Part shown: positions 1 to 6,469 of the stretch, in pieces
Numbering within the stretch: the first letter of the stretch is position 1
Layout: every line of letters starts with the position of its first letter
Assembly: GCA_937922775.1 (NCBI GenBank)
Contig: CALAKE010000157.1
Span: forward strand, 1 to 8,991
Source: an uncultured bacterium
GTDB lineage: Bacteria; Acidobacteriota; UBA890
Length of the DNA stretch: 8,991 nucleotides
Reading direction: 5' to 3'
Notes under the pieces: generated by a model
The model's database searches: none
Seen by the model: only the letters and a program-made list of their open reading frames with translations
What the model was told of the DNA's origin: nothing
Position numbers and translations under genes: made by a program

Positions 1-2
1 CT

Positions 3-1388
3 CGGCCGGCGACGCTCATCCACCCCGGTCGCCACGTCACCTGGTACGGCAACGACACACAGCGCAGCCGGGCCATCGCCATCCTCAATGCCTTACTGGG
101 CTCCTGGGGTCGCAAGGGCGGCTTCTTCATGCCGTCTGAGGTCGAGCTGCCCGCCTATGAGTACCCCGGCTACGTCGAGCCCGATAGCGGTGCGGTCGAC
201 CAGCCCGAAGCCAGCCCCTACCCGCTCGCCGACCAAGTGCTCGCGCAAGGACTGTGCGAGGCAACGATCCCGGGCGTTCGCGAGGCCGACCACATCAAAG
301 CCTGGATGGTTTACGGCTCGAACCTGCCCACCTCCATCCCCAATCCCGAGCAGACCCGCCAGGCCATCCAGGAGCTCGAGTTTCTGGTGACGGTCGACGT
401 CCTGCCGGCCGAGATCGTCGGCTGGTCCGACATCGTCCTGCCCGAAGCGACCTATCTTGAACGCTGCGATGAGCTCTACACCCCCTACTACCGGCAGCCC
501 TACATCGCAGTCCGTCAGGAGGTCGTGCCGCCGCTCTATGACTCCCAGCCCGGCTGGTGGATCGCCCGCGAGCTCGGCATGCGAATCGGCCTGCCCGAGT
601 TCTTCCCATGGAAGGATTCCGTCGAGTACGCCAAGACGCGCCTCGAAAGCGGCGGCTACGACTGCGATGCCCTGCAGAGGGACGGCGTCCTTCTCGCGGA
701 GCCCGGCCCGCTCTACTACGAGGAGGGCGCGCCGCCGGAGTTCTACACGGAGTCGGGCAAGATCGAGCTCTACTCCAACCGCCTCGCCGCCCACGGCTTC
801 GATCCTCTGCCGACCTATCACGATGACGAGGTCGAAGAGCCGCCGCCGGGATACTACCGGCTGCTGTTCGGTCGTGCTCCTGTCCACACTTTCGGGCGCA
901 CCACCAACAACCGTCTGCTCTCGGAGGTCTATGACGGCAACGCCGTGTGGGTAAACACGGACGTCGCCAAGAGGTGGGGCTTCGAGGACGGCGAGTTGAT
1001 TCACTTGCAGAACCAAGACGGCATCCTGTCGACCTTCTCGACGCCGGTAAAGGTCACCTCACGTATCCGACCCGACGCCGTCTACGTGGTGCATGGCTAT
1101 GGCCACAAAGCCAAGAAGCTGCGCTTTGCATTCGGCAGGGGCATTGACGACAACGAGCTGGTCAGTCGCTACAAGGTCGACCCGATCATGGGCGGCACCG
1201 GCATGAATGTGAACTTCGTCACGTTCGTGCGGGCGGCTGACGTGCCGGCCGCGGCGCCCGGCAACGAAGCGGATGGTGATGCAGCAGCGACAGCGGCCAG
1301 CGAACCGACGACAACCGACCTTCCTGCGGCGCCTTCCGGCACTCCGGCGAGAACTGAAAGCGTTGCAGCCACGGCGGAGGCGCACTGA
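3..1388 (+). CDS. psrA: Molybdopterin oxidoreductase catalytic subunit, polysulfide/thiosulfate reductase type (PsrA/PhsA), C-terminal part
   Basis: This is the C-terminal 461 residues of a catalytic subunit whose start lies left of the window; the frame is open from position 3, so the internal ATG at 129 is not the start. Family members carry Mo-bisMGD and an N-terminal [4Fe-4S] cluster, usually sit in the periplasm after Tat export, and reduce polysulfide or thiosulfate. Visible landmarks are an opening GRHVTWYGND stretch, SIPNPEQTRQ and DIVLPEATYLERCD typical of the MopB domain, and the molybdopterin-dinucleotide-binding C-terminal domain (APVHTFGRTTNN, then RPDAVYVVHGYGHKAK and DPIMGGTGMN). 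The last motifs are characteristic of PsrA/PhsA/SreA enzymes. The final 51 residues (1233-1385) are an Ala/Thr/Pro-rich tail beyond the normal domain end. The stop overlaps the next start by one base (TGATG). Substrate cannot be fixed from sequence; tetrathionate or related sulfur compounds remain possible. The psr name is preferred to phs because the membrane subunit downstream is NrfD-type. Confidence 0.88.
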   Translation, partial: RPATLIHPGRHVTWYGNDTQRSRAIAILNALLGSWGRKGGFFMPSEVELPAYEYPGYVEPDSGAVDQPEASPYPLADQVLAQGLCEATIPGVREADHIKAWMVYGSNLPTSIPNPEQTRQAIQELEFLVTVDVLPAEIVGWSDIVLPEATYLERCDELYTPYYRQPYIAVRQEVVPPLYDSQPGWWIARELGMRIGLPEFFPWKDSVEYAKTRLESGGYDCDALQRDGVLLAEPGPLYYEEGAPPEFYTESGKIELYSNRLAAHGFDPLPTYHDDEVEEPPPGYYRLLFGRAPVHTFGRTTNNRLLSEVYDGNAVWVNTDVAKRWGFEDGELIHLQNQDGILSTFSTPVKVTSRIRPDAVYVVHGYGHKAKKLRFAFGRGIDDNELVSRYKVDPIMGGTGMNVNFVTFVRAADVPAAAPGNEADGDAAATAASEPTTTDLPAAPSGTPARTESVAATAEAH

Positions 1389-1939
1389 TGAGCGACAACA
1401 AGCGCTACGCCATGGTGATCGATACGAGAACGTGCGTCGGCTGCGCCGCCTGCGTCATCGGCTGCAAGACGGAGAACGCCGTTGCCGATGGCTTTGCCCG
1501 TGACTGGATCGTTACGCACACCTCCGGCACGTTCCCCGACCTCAAAATGGATATCCGTTCCGAGCGCTGTCACCACTGCGCCGACGCTCCCTGTGTGACG
1601 AGCTGCCCGACGGGCGCCTCGCACTACGGGCCCGGCGGCTCGGTGCAGGTGAACGCGGACAAGTGCACCGGCTGTAAAGCATGCATCGCGTCATGCCCGT
1701 ACGACGCGCGCTTTGTCGACCCCCGCACGGGGACGGTCGACAAGTGCACGTACTGCGTGCATCGCATCGAGAACGGCACACCGACAACCGCCTGCCAGGA
1801 AGTCTGCCCGACTGACAGCATCTACTTCGGCGATTTGAACGACCCGAAGAGCAAGGTCTCCGAACTGCTGGCCCGGCGCGACAACTACACACTCAAACCA
1901 GAAGCTGGCACCGACCCGAAACACTACTTCCTCAGGTGA
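1388..1939 (+). CDS. psrB: Four-cluster [4Fe-4S] ferredoxin subunit of the sulfur reductase (PsrB-like)
   Basis: This 183-residue protein passes electrons from the membrane subunit to the molybdenum subunit. It has 16 cysteines in four complete cluster motifs: C16/C19/C22/C26 (CVGCAACVIGC), C61/C64/C69/C73 (CHHCADAPCVTSC), C93/C96/C99/C103 (CTGCKACIASCP) and C120/C123/C136/C140 (CTYC, then CQEVCP). This arrangement and length match the PsrB/PhsB/NrfC/DmsB family, in which clusters are bound by pairing of motifs. There is no signal peptide, which is normal because such subunits are exported bound to the Tat-carrying catalytic subunit. The start codon overlaps the upstream stop by one base, so translation is probably coupled. 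The next gene begins 10 nt after its stop. All cluster ligands are intact. Confidence 0.93.
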   Translation: MSDNKRYAMVIDTRTCVGCAACVIGCKTENAVADGFARDWIVTHTSGTFPDLKMDIRSERCHHCADAPCVTSCPTGASHYGPGGSVQVNADKCTGCKACIASCPYDARFVDPRTGTVDKCTYCVHRIENGTPTTACQEVCPTDSIYFGDLNDPKSKVSELLARRDNYTLKPEAGTDPKHYFLR

Positions 1940-1949
1940 GGCGACGATC

Positions 1950-2942
1950 ATGAACGAATTCACGAGCACACGTTCGAATCACCTCATCGATCCCGTGCTG
2001 CACGCCTGGGGTTGGGAGGTGCCGATCTACCTGTTTCTCGGAGGGATGGTCGCGGGCATCATGGTGCTGAGCGGATGGATGGCGCTGCGACGGCAGGGCG
2101 CCGGCATGTCGAGTGCCCGGGCCGCCGCCCCCTCTCGCGCCCTTTCCCTTCTCCCCTGGGCCAGCCCGTTTCTTATCTCGATCGGCATGATGTTCCTCTG
2201 GCTCGATCTCGAGAACGGCTTCAATGCCCATCGCTTCTACTTCGTTTTTGAGCCCGGCTCCCCGATGTCCTGGGGCTCATGGATCCTGCTCGGTATCTAC
2301 CCCGCATCGATCCTGCTGGCCTGGACCATGTCGCCGTCGGAGTTTCGCGAAGGTTGGATGAAGCGCCTCTCATTCGTGCCGGCGCTCGGGCGCATCGGCG
2401 ACTGGGCAATGCAGCATATGCGCTTCATGGCGGGCGCCAACATCGCTATGGGGGCCGCGTTGGGCATCTACACCGGGGTTCTGCTTGGCACGATGGCGTC
2501 TCGCCCGTTGTGGAACTCGGCGATCCTCGGCCCACTGTTTCTGGTCTCCGGCATCTCGACTGGAGCCGCGTTCATGCTGCTTTATCGGCTGGCTGACAGG
2601 GAGCGCATCTTTCTCGGTAAGCTCGACATGAGCCTGATCGCTGTAGAGTTGTTGTTGCTGGCTCTATGGATGATTGGCCTGGCCACCGCCGGAGCAGCAT
2701 CACGAGGCGCCCTGTGGGCACTGATCGGCGGACCCTACACGGCCGCGTTCTGGACCCTGGTGGTCGCCCTTGGCCTGCTGACCCCGTTGATCGGTGAGTG
2801 GATCGAGCTGCGCCACGGTGCTGTACCCGGTCGCCTACCGGCGATCCTGGTGCTTGTCGGTGGCCTCTCGCTGCGCTGGATTCTGGTCTACGCCGGTCAA
2901 TTCACGAGTTGGGCCGGCGACCTTACGGCAACCTTGCACTGA
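1950..2942 (+). CDS. psrC: NrfD/PsrC-type membrane subunit (quinol oxidation)
   Basis: This 330-residue polytopic membrane protein is the quinol-interacting anchor of the reductase. The N-terminal signature HAWGWEVPIYLFLGGMVAG (residues 18-36) is typical of the NrfD/PsrC family. Hydrophobic segments suggest eight transmembrane helices, at roughly 24-46, 66-87, 107-127, 158-182, 190-212, 228-249, 256-283 and 296-317, matching the eight-helix PsrC core. NrfD proteins carry no heme or iron-sulfur cluster, and no heme-ligand pattern is evident here. This distinguishes the complex from Salmonella-type PhsABC, which uses a cytochrome b subunit. The start ATG follows the psrB stop by 10 nt, with a GGTGAGG ribosome-binding site overlapping that stop. 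The following gene is 62 nt away. Confidence 0.9.
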   Translation: MNEFTSTRSNHLIDPVLHAWGWEVPIYLFLGGMVAGIMVLSGWMALRRQGAGMSSARAAAPSRALSLLPWASPFLISIGMMFLWLDLENGFNAHRFYFVFEPGSPMSWGSWILLGIYPASILLAWTMSPSEFREGWMKRLSFVPALGRIGDWAMQHMRFMAGANIAMGAALGIYTGVLLGTMASRPLWNSAILGPLFLVSGISTGAAFMLLYRLADRERIFLGKLDMSLIAVELLLLALWMIGLATAGAASRGALWALIGGPYTAAFWTLVVALGLLTPLIGEWIELRHGAVPGRLPAILVLVGGLSLRWILVYAGQFTSWAGDLTATLH

Positions 2943-2948
2943 CCTTTA

Positions 2949-3008
2949 ATGGATGAGATCGAGATGAAGACGACGAACATGATGGACCTGAAACGGAGGC
3001 TGACATGA
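2949..3008 (+). CDS. Possible 19-codon leader ORF before the first YeeE gene
   Basis: In the only real gap of the operon there is a 19-codon reading frame (MDEIEMKTTNMMDLKRRLT) whose TGA overlaps the ATG of the following transporter gene as ATGA. It is rich in Met, Lys and Glu. I see no Shine-Dalgarno sequence before its ATG, while a strong GGAGG for the downstream gene lies inside it. It could be a coupling leader peptide, a remnant of a longer N-terminus, or chance. The 60-nt length makes chance quite likely. Confidence 0.15.
   Translation: MDEIEMKTTNMMDLKRRLT
2995..2999 (+). promoter_or_regulatory. Ribosome-binding site of the first YeeE/YedE gene
   Basis: A consensus GGAGG lies 5 nt before the ATG at 3005. 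It supports that start and suggests strong translation initiation independent of psrC. Confidence 0.6.
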
Positions 3009-3517
3009 AGCCCAAGTCCTACTGGAACCCATATCTGGCGGGCATCGTTCTGGGGCTCGTGCTATTGGGATCGTTCCTGATCGCAGGCCAGGGCCTTGGA
3101 GGCAGTGCGCTCCCCAAGCGCACGATTGCCCTCGTCGGGAGCAAGGTCGCGCCGGAGGCGAGCGCTGCCAATCCGGTACTCGGTGGCTACCTCGAGGACG
3201 ACTCCAATCCTCTGAAGAACTGGATCGTCGTCGAGATGATTGGCGTCATGATGGGTGGATTCATCGGCGCCGTGAGTGCGGGTCGGTTCAAGGCGACCGT
3301 CGAGAAGGGGCCACGAACTACGACGAAGACACGCCTCGTCTACGCCCTCATCGGTGGCATCATCATGGGATTCGCGGCCGGCCTGGCGCGGGGTTGTACC
3401 TCTGGGCAGGCCCTCAGCGGCGGCGCACTCCTGGCCACGGGTAGCTGGGCCTTCATGTTGATGGTGTTTGCCGGCGGCTACACGTTCGCCTACTTCATGA
3501 GGAGGCAATGGACATGA
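3005..3517 (+). CDS. Half-size YeeE/YedE-family sulfur/thiosulfate transporter
   Basis: This 170-residue membrane protein carries the family signature GLARGCTSGQALSGGALL (from residue 126), including the conserved Cys131. In the family member TsuA, conserved cysteines along the pore are proposed to relay thiosulfate. Hydrophobic helices lie near residues 9-29, 73-92, 111-128 and 135-165. A roughly 40-residue loop separates the first two, and a basic loop (93-110) precedes the third. Cys131 is its only cysteine. At 170 residues it is half a full-length TsuA/YeeE, and the next gene supplies a second, different half. It therefore probably acts as a heterodimer, as proposed for PmpA/PmpB-like pairs. 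Its stop overlaps the next start as ATGA. Position behind a sulfur reductase suggests moving thiosulfate or sulfane sulfur, but the substrate and direction are inferred. Confidence 0.82.
   Translation: MKPKSYWNPYLAGIVLGLVLLGSFLIAGQGLGGSALPKRTIALVGSKVAPEASAANPVLGGYLEDDSNPLKNWIVVEMIGVMMGGFIGAVSAGRFKATVEKGPRTTTKTRLVYALIGGIIMGFAAGLARGCTSGQALSGGALLATGSWAFMLMVFAGGYTFAYFMRRQWT
3500..3505 (+). promoter_or_regulatory. Ribosome-binding site deciding the start of the YeeE-rhodanese gene
   Basis: AGGAGG ends 8 nt before the ATG at 3514 but only 2 nt before the in-frame ATG at 3508. The spacing makes 3514 the likely start and gives a four-base ATGA overlap with the previous gene. Confidence 0.65.
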
Positions 3518-4707
3518 GCGGCCTCTTCCCCCTCGAATTTCTTAACGAGGAAGCTCACCTTCTCACCGGCATCCTCATGGGGTTCTTCTTCGGCTTCACT
3601 CTCGAGCGCGCCGGCTTCGGCAACGCCCGCAAGCTGGCGGCGCAGTTCTATTTCCACGACATGGCGGTCTTCAAGGTCATGTTCACGGCCATCCTGGTGG
3701 CCATGGTGGGCCTCTATAGCCTCGTCGCCATGGGCGTCGTCGACATGTCCAGGATGTGGATCAACCCGACCTTCATATGGGCCCAGGTCATCGGTGGCTT
3801 TCTCCTCGGTGTTGGGTTCATCGTGAGCGGCCTGTGCCCCGGCACATCCATGGTGTCGATGTTCTCGGGGCGCATCGACGGCCTCGTTGCGTTCCTCGGC
3901 ATGTTCATCGGCTCGTTCGTCTTCATCGTCTCGATCGACTGGTTTCCGTCGCTCGCCCGCCTCTACGTGGCCGGCTCGATGGGCACCTCGACTCTGCCCG
4001 ATGTCTTGGGCGTCTCAGCCCCGGTGCTGATTCTGGGCATCGTCGTGATGGCCGGGCTCGGGATGATCGGTGCGGAGGTGGTCGAACGAATCTTCCAGAA
4101 GCGACGCCAGGCGGTGGAGCTGACGCCAGCGCCGACGCCGCGCGCTCGCAACTGGAAGTTCGCCCTCACCGGCTCGCTGGCCATGCTCGTGGTCGGCGCA
4201 ATCGCCGCTTCTCCCGCCCCGCCAGTGGTCGCATCCGTGGAGCCCGTGGCAATCGAGCCGCTCAGCCTTGCCGAGGATCTGATCGCCGGCGACCCCAACC
4301 TCATGGTTCTCGACCTGCGGTCCGCCACGATGACCGAGAACGGCATGGTGCCGGACGCCCTGCCGGCAGCCGACCGCGCCGCGGCCCTCCCTTACCTGCA
4401 GACGCTCGCTCCCGACACCCGGGTCGTCGTCTATGACGAGGTGGGGATACGGCCGGAGATTCCACAAGACTGGCCGCGAACCTTGCGTTACTACTTTCTC
4501 GCGGGCGGCTTCGAGGGGTGGCGAACCGGAGTTCTTACGCCCGTCGAGCCGGCAAGCTACGATCTAGAGCATCGGGAGCAGGTCGCGAGACAGAATCAGA
4601 TCGCGGCTTTCTTCTCGGGCGCAGCCGTGCAAAGCTCGGCTGTCTCCGCCCCACCGCCGGTGATCTCGAGTGGCGGAGCGAAGAAGAAGAAGAACCGGGG
4701 CTGCTAG
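3514..4707 (+). CDS. YeeE/YedE half-transporter fused to a Cys-less rhodanese-like domain
   Basis: This 397-residue protein has two parts. Residues 1-190 are a YeeE/YedE half with about five hydrophobic helices and the signature VSGLCPGTSMVSMFSGRIDG around Cys108. A basic loop (about 190-215) and a further helix (216-234) lead to a rhodanese-like domain at about 250-341. That domain keeps the fold signatures (VLDLR at 265-269, GGFEGW at 331-336). However, the strand that normally ends in the catalytic Cys reads VVVYDEVG, with Asp308 at the expected Cys position. A flexible Ser/Pro/Ala tail then ends in four lysines and a terminal Cys397. Cys108 and Cys397 are the only cysteines. The basic loop suggests a cytoplasmic position, which would put the rhodanese-like domain in the periplasm, the side expected for the reductase. 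It is probably the partner of the preceding half-transporter. Its function is inferred: binding or handing over sulfane sulfur, not classical rhodanese catalysis. Confidence 0.82.
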   Translation: MSGLFPLEFLNEEAHLLTGILMGFFFGFTLERAGFGNARKLAAQFYFHDMAVFKVMFTAILVAMVGLYSLVAMGVVDMSRMWINPTFIWAQVIGGFLLGVGFIVSGLCPGTSMVSMFSGRIDGLVAFLGMFIGSFVFIVSIDWFPSLARLYVAGSMGTSTLPDVLGVSAPVLILGIVVMAGLGMIGAEVVERIFQKRRQAVELTPAPTPRARNWKFALTGSLAMLVVGAIAASPAPPVVASVEPVAIEPLSLAEDLIAGDPNLMVLDLRSATMTENGMVPDALPAADRAAALPYLQTLAPDTRVVVYDEVGIRPEIPQDWPRTLRYYFLAGGFEGWRTGVLTPVEPASYDLEHREQVARQNQIAAFFSGAAVQSSAVSAPPPVISSGGAKKKKNRGC

Positions 4708-4725
4708 CAGCGACGAGGTCGTGAG

Positions 4726-4754
4726 CGGTCACATGGGCCGAGCTTCGGTATAGT
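4726..4754 (+). promoter_or_regulatory. Possible promoter before ccmH
   Basis: The 99-nt gap between the YeeE-rhodanese gene and ccmH contains TATAGT at 4749-4754, a good -10 match. The sequence 17 nt upstream (CGGTCA, 4726-4731) matches only half of a -35 consensus. No convincing terminator precedes it, so ccmH could be read from either this promoter or the upstream operon. A 10-bp palindrome (4701-4710) spans the preceding stop codon and lacks a T-run. Confidence 0.3.
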
Positions 4755-4806
4755 AGGATTTGCGGCACCGGCCACGACATTGAAGGATCCGAAGGAAGAA
4801 ACATCA

Positions 4807-5397
4807 ATGAAGCACCCGCAACGATCCACCGCCATTCATTCCGCCGTGCTACTGAGTGCAGCCTGCTTTGTTGTTTGTCTTGCGGTCGGCGCTATTCTGA
4901 CACCCGCCGCTCAGGCCGCTGTGCAGACAGATGAAGAAGCCCTGGTCCAGTACACGCCCGAGGAGCTCGAAGACACTTACCAGCGCCTGCAGACCAGCAT
5001 CATGAGCCCGTACTGCCAGGGCCTGACGCTCGCCGACTGCCCGACGAGCGGCGCTGTGGCCATGCGTCAGCGTATCCACGCTTGGCTCGAAGAGGGACGC
5101 AGCTCCGAGTGGATCGTGAACACGCTGACTGGCGAGTACGGCGAGTGGATCCGCAGCGCGCCCAAGTTCGCCGGATTCGGTCTCTTGGCCTGGTTGGCGC
5201 CGGGAGCGGCCCTTGTGCTCGGTGGCGTTTGGGTGGGCGGCTATATGCGACGCCATACGAAGCCACAGGTGAGCGCAACTGGTGCTTCTCCCCGGCCCGA
5301 AACGACATCCGGGCCAGATACGAGCGCAGAGGAAAAGGGTCGCCTCCGCGAGATCGAGAAGCGCGTCGAGGCTGAGCTCGATGCCTGGCAAGCCTGA
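4807..5397 (+). CDS. ccmH: CcmH-type cytochrome c maturation protein, variant Cys-x7-Cys site
   Basis: This 196-residue protein resembles the CcmH/CycL/NrfF family, which works in the thiol chemistry that prepares apocytochrome c for heme attachment outside the membrane. An N-terminal signal sequence (about 1-38, ending AQA) precedes a domain with SPYCQGLTLADCPT (Cys70, Cys78), then LEEGRSSEWIVNTLTGEYGEW (94-114). The latter matches the family pattern of E/AGKS-x2-EIV-x5-RYG. One membrane helix follows (about 122-145), then a charged, probably helical tail. Classical CcmH has LRCxxC; here the two cysteines are seven residues apart. I recall similar variants in environmental phyla, but cannot confirm it here. 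ATG 4807 is preferred over TTG 4780 because AAGGAAG lies just upstream and the signal peptide then starts cleanly. No other ccm gene or c-type cytochrome is visible nearby. The C-terminus overlaps mpg by 17 nt. Confidence 0.75.
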   Translation: MKHPQRSTAIHSAVLLSAACFVVCLAVGAILTPAAQAAVQTDEEALVQYTPEELEDTYQRLQTSIMSPYCQGLTLADCPTSGAVAMRQRIHAWLEEGRSSEWIVNTLTGEYGEWIRSAPKFAGFGLLAWLAPGAALVLGGVWVGGYMRRHTKPQVSATGASPRPETTSGPDTSAEEKGRLREIEKRVEAELDAWQA

Positions 5398-6055
5398 AAC
5401 AAGTAATCCCGACGCACGTTCCTCGCCTCGACTCTCACGCTCCTTCTACCGACGCAACCCGGTAGCGGTCGCCCGTGGCCTCCTCGGCCATCGCCTCGTC
5501 AGCCAAATTGGCGACGCCCGAACGTCGGGCCTCATTGTCGAGACCGAGGCCTACCTCGGCATTCCGGACAAGGGAGCGCACACGTACGGTGGCCGTCGCA
5601 CCCCTCGCAGCGAGACGATGTGGGGAGACGGCGGCTACGCCTACGTCTACTTTGTCTACGGCATGCACCATTGCTTCAACGTCGTGGCCGGCCGGGCAGG
5701 CAATCCGGTAGCCGTTCTCATTCGCGCCCTAGAGCCCTGTGCCAGCGAGGCGGGTTCGGGAAGCGAACCGAGCAACCAGAACCTGGACGTCTTGTTCGCC
5801 CGGCGCGAGAAGGCCAAGCGATTCACCGACCTCTGCTCCGGCCCCTCGAAGCTCTGCCAGGCGCTCAACATCACTCGCGATCAGGACGGTGAGGACCTCA
5901 TCGAGGGCGACCTCCTGTTCATCGAGCGCGCCCGTAGCCACTCGCTCCCTCAGGGCTCCATCGTCGCCGGCCCACGCATCGGCATCGCCTACGCCGAGGA
6001 GTGGCAGCACGAGCCCCTGCGCTTCTTCCTGGAGGGCAACCCTCACGTGAGCTGA
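5381..6055 (+). CDS. mpg: 3-methyladenine DNA glycosylase (AAG/Mpg family)
   Basis: This 224-residue base-excision repair enzyme removes alkylated and some deaminated purines from DNA. It matches the AAG family over nearly its whole length. SFYRRNPVAVARGLLGHRLV (21-40) opens the domain. LIVETEAYLG (51-60) holds Glu56, equivalent to catalytic Glu125 of human AAG, and Tyr58, equivalent to Tyr127. His67 aligns with His136. YVYFVYGMHHCFN (88-100), VLIRALEP (112-119) and SGPSKLCQALNI (153-164) follow, and GPRIGI (197-202) is near the end. The ATG at 5381 lies inside the end of ccmH, giving a 17-nt overlap and probable co-translation. The frame extends 33 codons further upstream, but that part only shadows ccmH, while family homology begins after 5381. 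It has no functional link to sulfur metabolism that I can see. Confidence 0.93.
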   Translation: MPGKPETSNPDARSSPRLSRSFYRRNPVAVARGLLGHRLVSQIGDARTSGLIVETEAYLGIPDKGAHTYGGRRTPRSETMWGDGGYAYVYFVYGMHHCFNVVAGRAGNPVAVLIRALEPCASEAGSGSEPSNQNLDVLFARREKAKRFTDLCSGPSKLCQALNITRDQDGEDLIEGDLLFIERARSHSLPQGSIVAGPRIGIAYAEEWQHEPLRFFLEGNPHVS

Positions 6056-6165
6056 GCTCATCTGCCCAGCGCAGTGGTCTGCCCGGCTGGCCGAGAGGGA
6101 TGCGGGTTGTCATGGTCCTCTGCGCCCGCCGCATCCACTCGAGACGGCCTGGAAGAACGCCCACG

Positions 6166-6183
6166 ATAGTGTGTATAGTGTGT
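6166..6183 (+). repeat. Tandem 9-bp repeat, candidate VapB operator
   Basis: ATAGTGTGT occurs twice in direct succession, followed by AATAACA, 40 nt before the vapB start. The stretch is AT-richer than its surroundings and includes TATAGT (6174-6179), a possible -10 element. RHH antitoxins often bind short repeated sites over their own promoter. The operator role is inferred from position. Confidence 0.4.
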
Positions 6184-6223
6184 AATAACATGCTCGGCAA
6201 CTGGTTCACGAAAGGTGGGCTCC

Positions 6224-6469
6224 GTGACCGTCTCACTGAAGCGAGTCAACCTGATGCTCGATGAAGACCTCCACAGGAAGCTCAAGATGAGAGCCCACAA
6301 GGAGAAAACCAGCATGTCGGATCTCGCTCGCAAGATTCTGGCCAAAGAGCTCGATGCGGAGAGCGATATCCGTGAGCTCGTCGCTCGGATCCGACGCCGC
6401 AGGAAGGCGCTCGGCAAGATGCCCGACAGCACTCCCATCATTCGCAAGGCCAGGGACGAGGGCTGGTGA
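6224..6469 (+). CDS. vapB: VapB-type ribbon-helix-helix antitoxin
   Basis: This 81-residue protein is predicted to dimerise, bind DNA through its N-terminal beta strand, and neutralise the following PIN toxin with its C-terminal half. KRVNLMLDEDLHRKLKMRAH (6-25) followed by KTSMSDLARKILAKEL is a typical ribbon-helix-helix pattern, with a strand and two helices. The C-terminal region is basic (RIRRRRKALGK) and ends in DEGW. GTG 6224 is chosen over GTG 6215 because AAAGG lies 8 nt upstream of it, whereas for 6215 that site overlaps the start. The stop overlaps the toxin start as GTGA, the usual coupled antitoxin-toxin order. The repeat upstream is the likely autoregulatory site. Confidence 0.8.
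   Translation: MTVSLKRVNLMLDEDLHRKLKMRAHKEKTSMSDLARKILAKELDAESDIRELVARIRRRRKALGKMPDSTPIIRKARDEGW

Noticed and set aside
93..1016. Long 307-codon minus-strand ORF opposite psrA
   Set aside because: It is a shadow of the high-GC coding strand. The plus frame gives clear molybdopterin oxidoreductase motifs, while the minus product shows no recognisable domain.
5282..5380. Longer N-terminus for mpg starting at 5282
   Set aside because: The extra 33 residues are Arg/Ser-rich shadow coding of ccmH. Family similarity starts after Met at 5381.
6080..6135. tRNA-like or terminator-like sequence between mpg and vapB (GATGCGG with CCGCATC)
   Set aside because: The 7-bp stem encloses a 23-nt loop and has no T-run, and the tRNA consensus boxes are missing.
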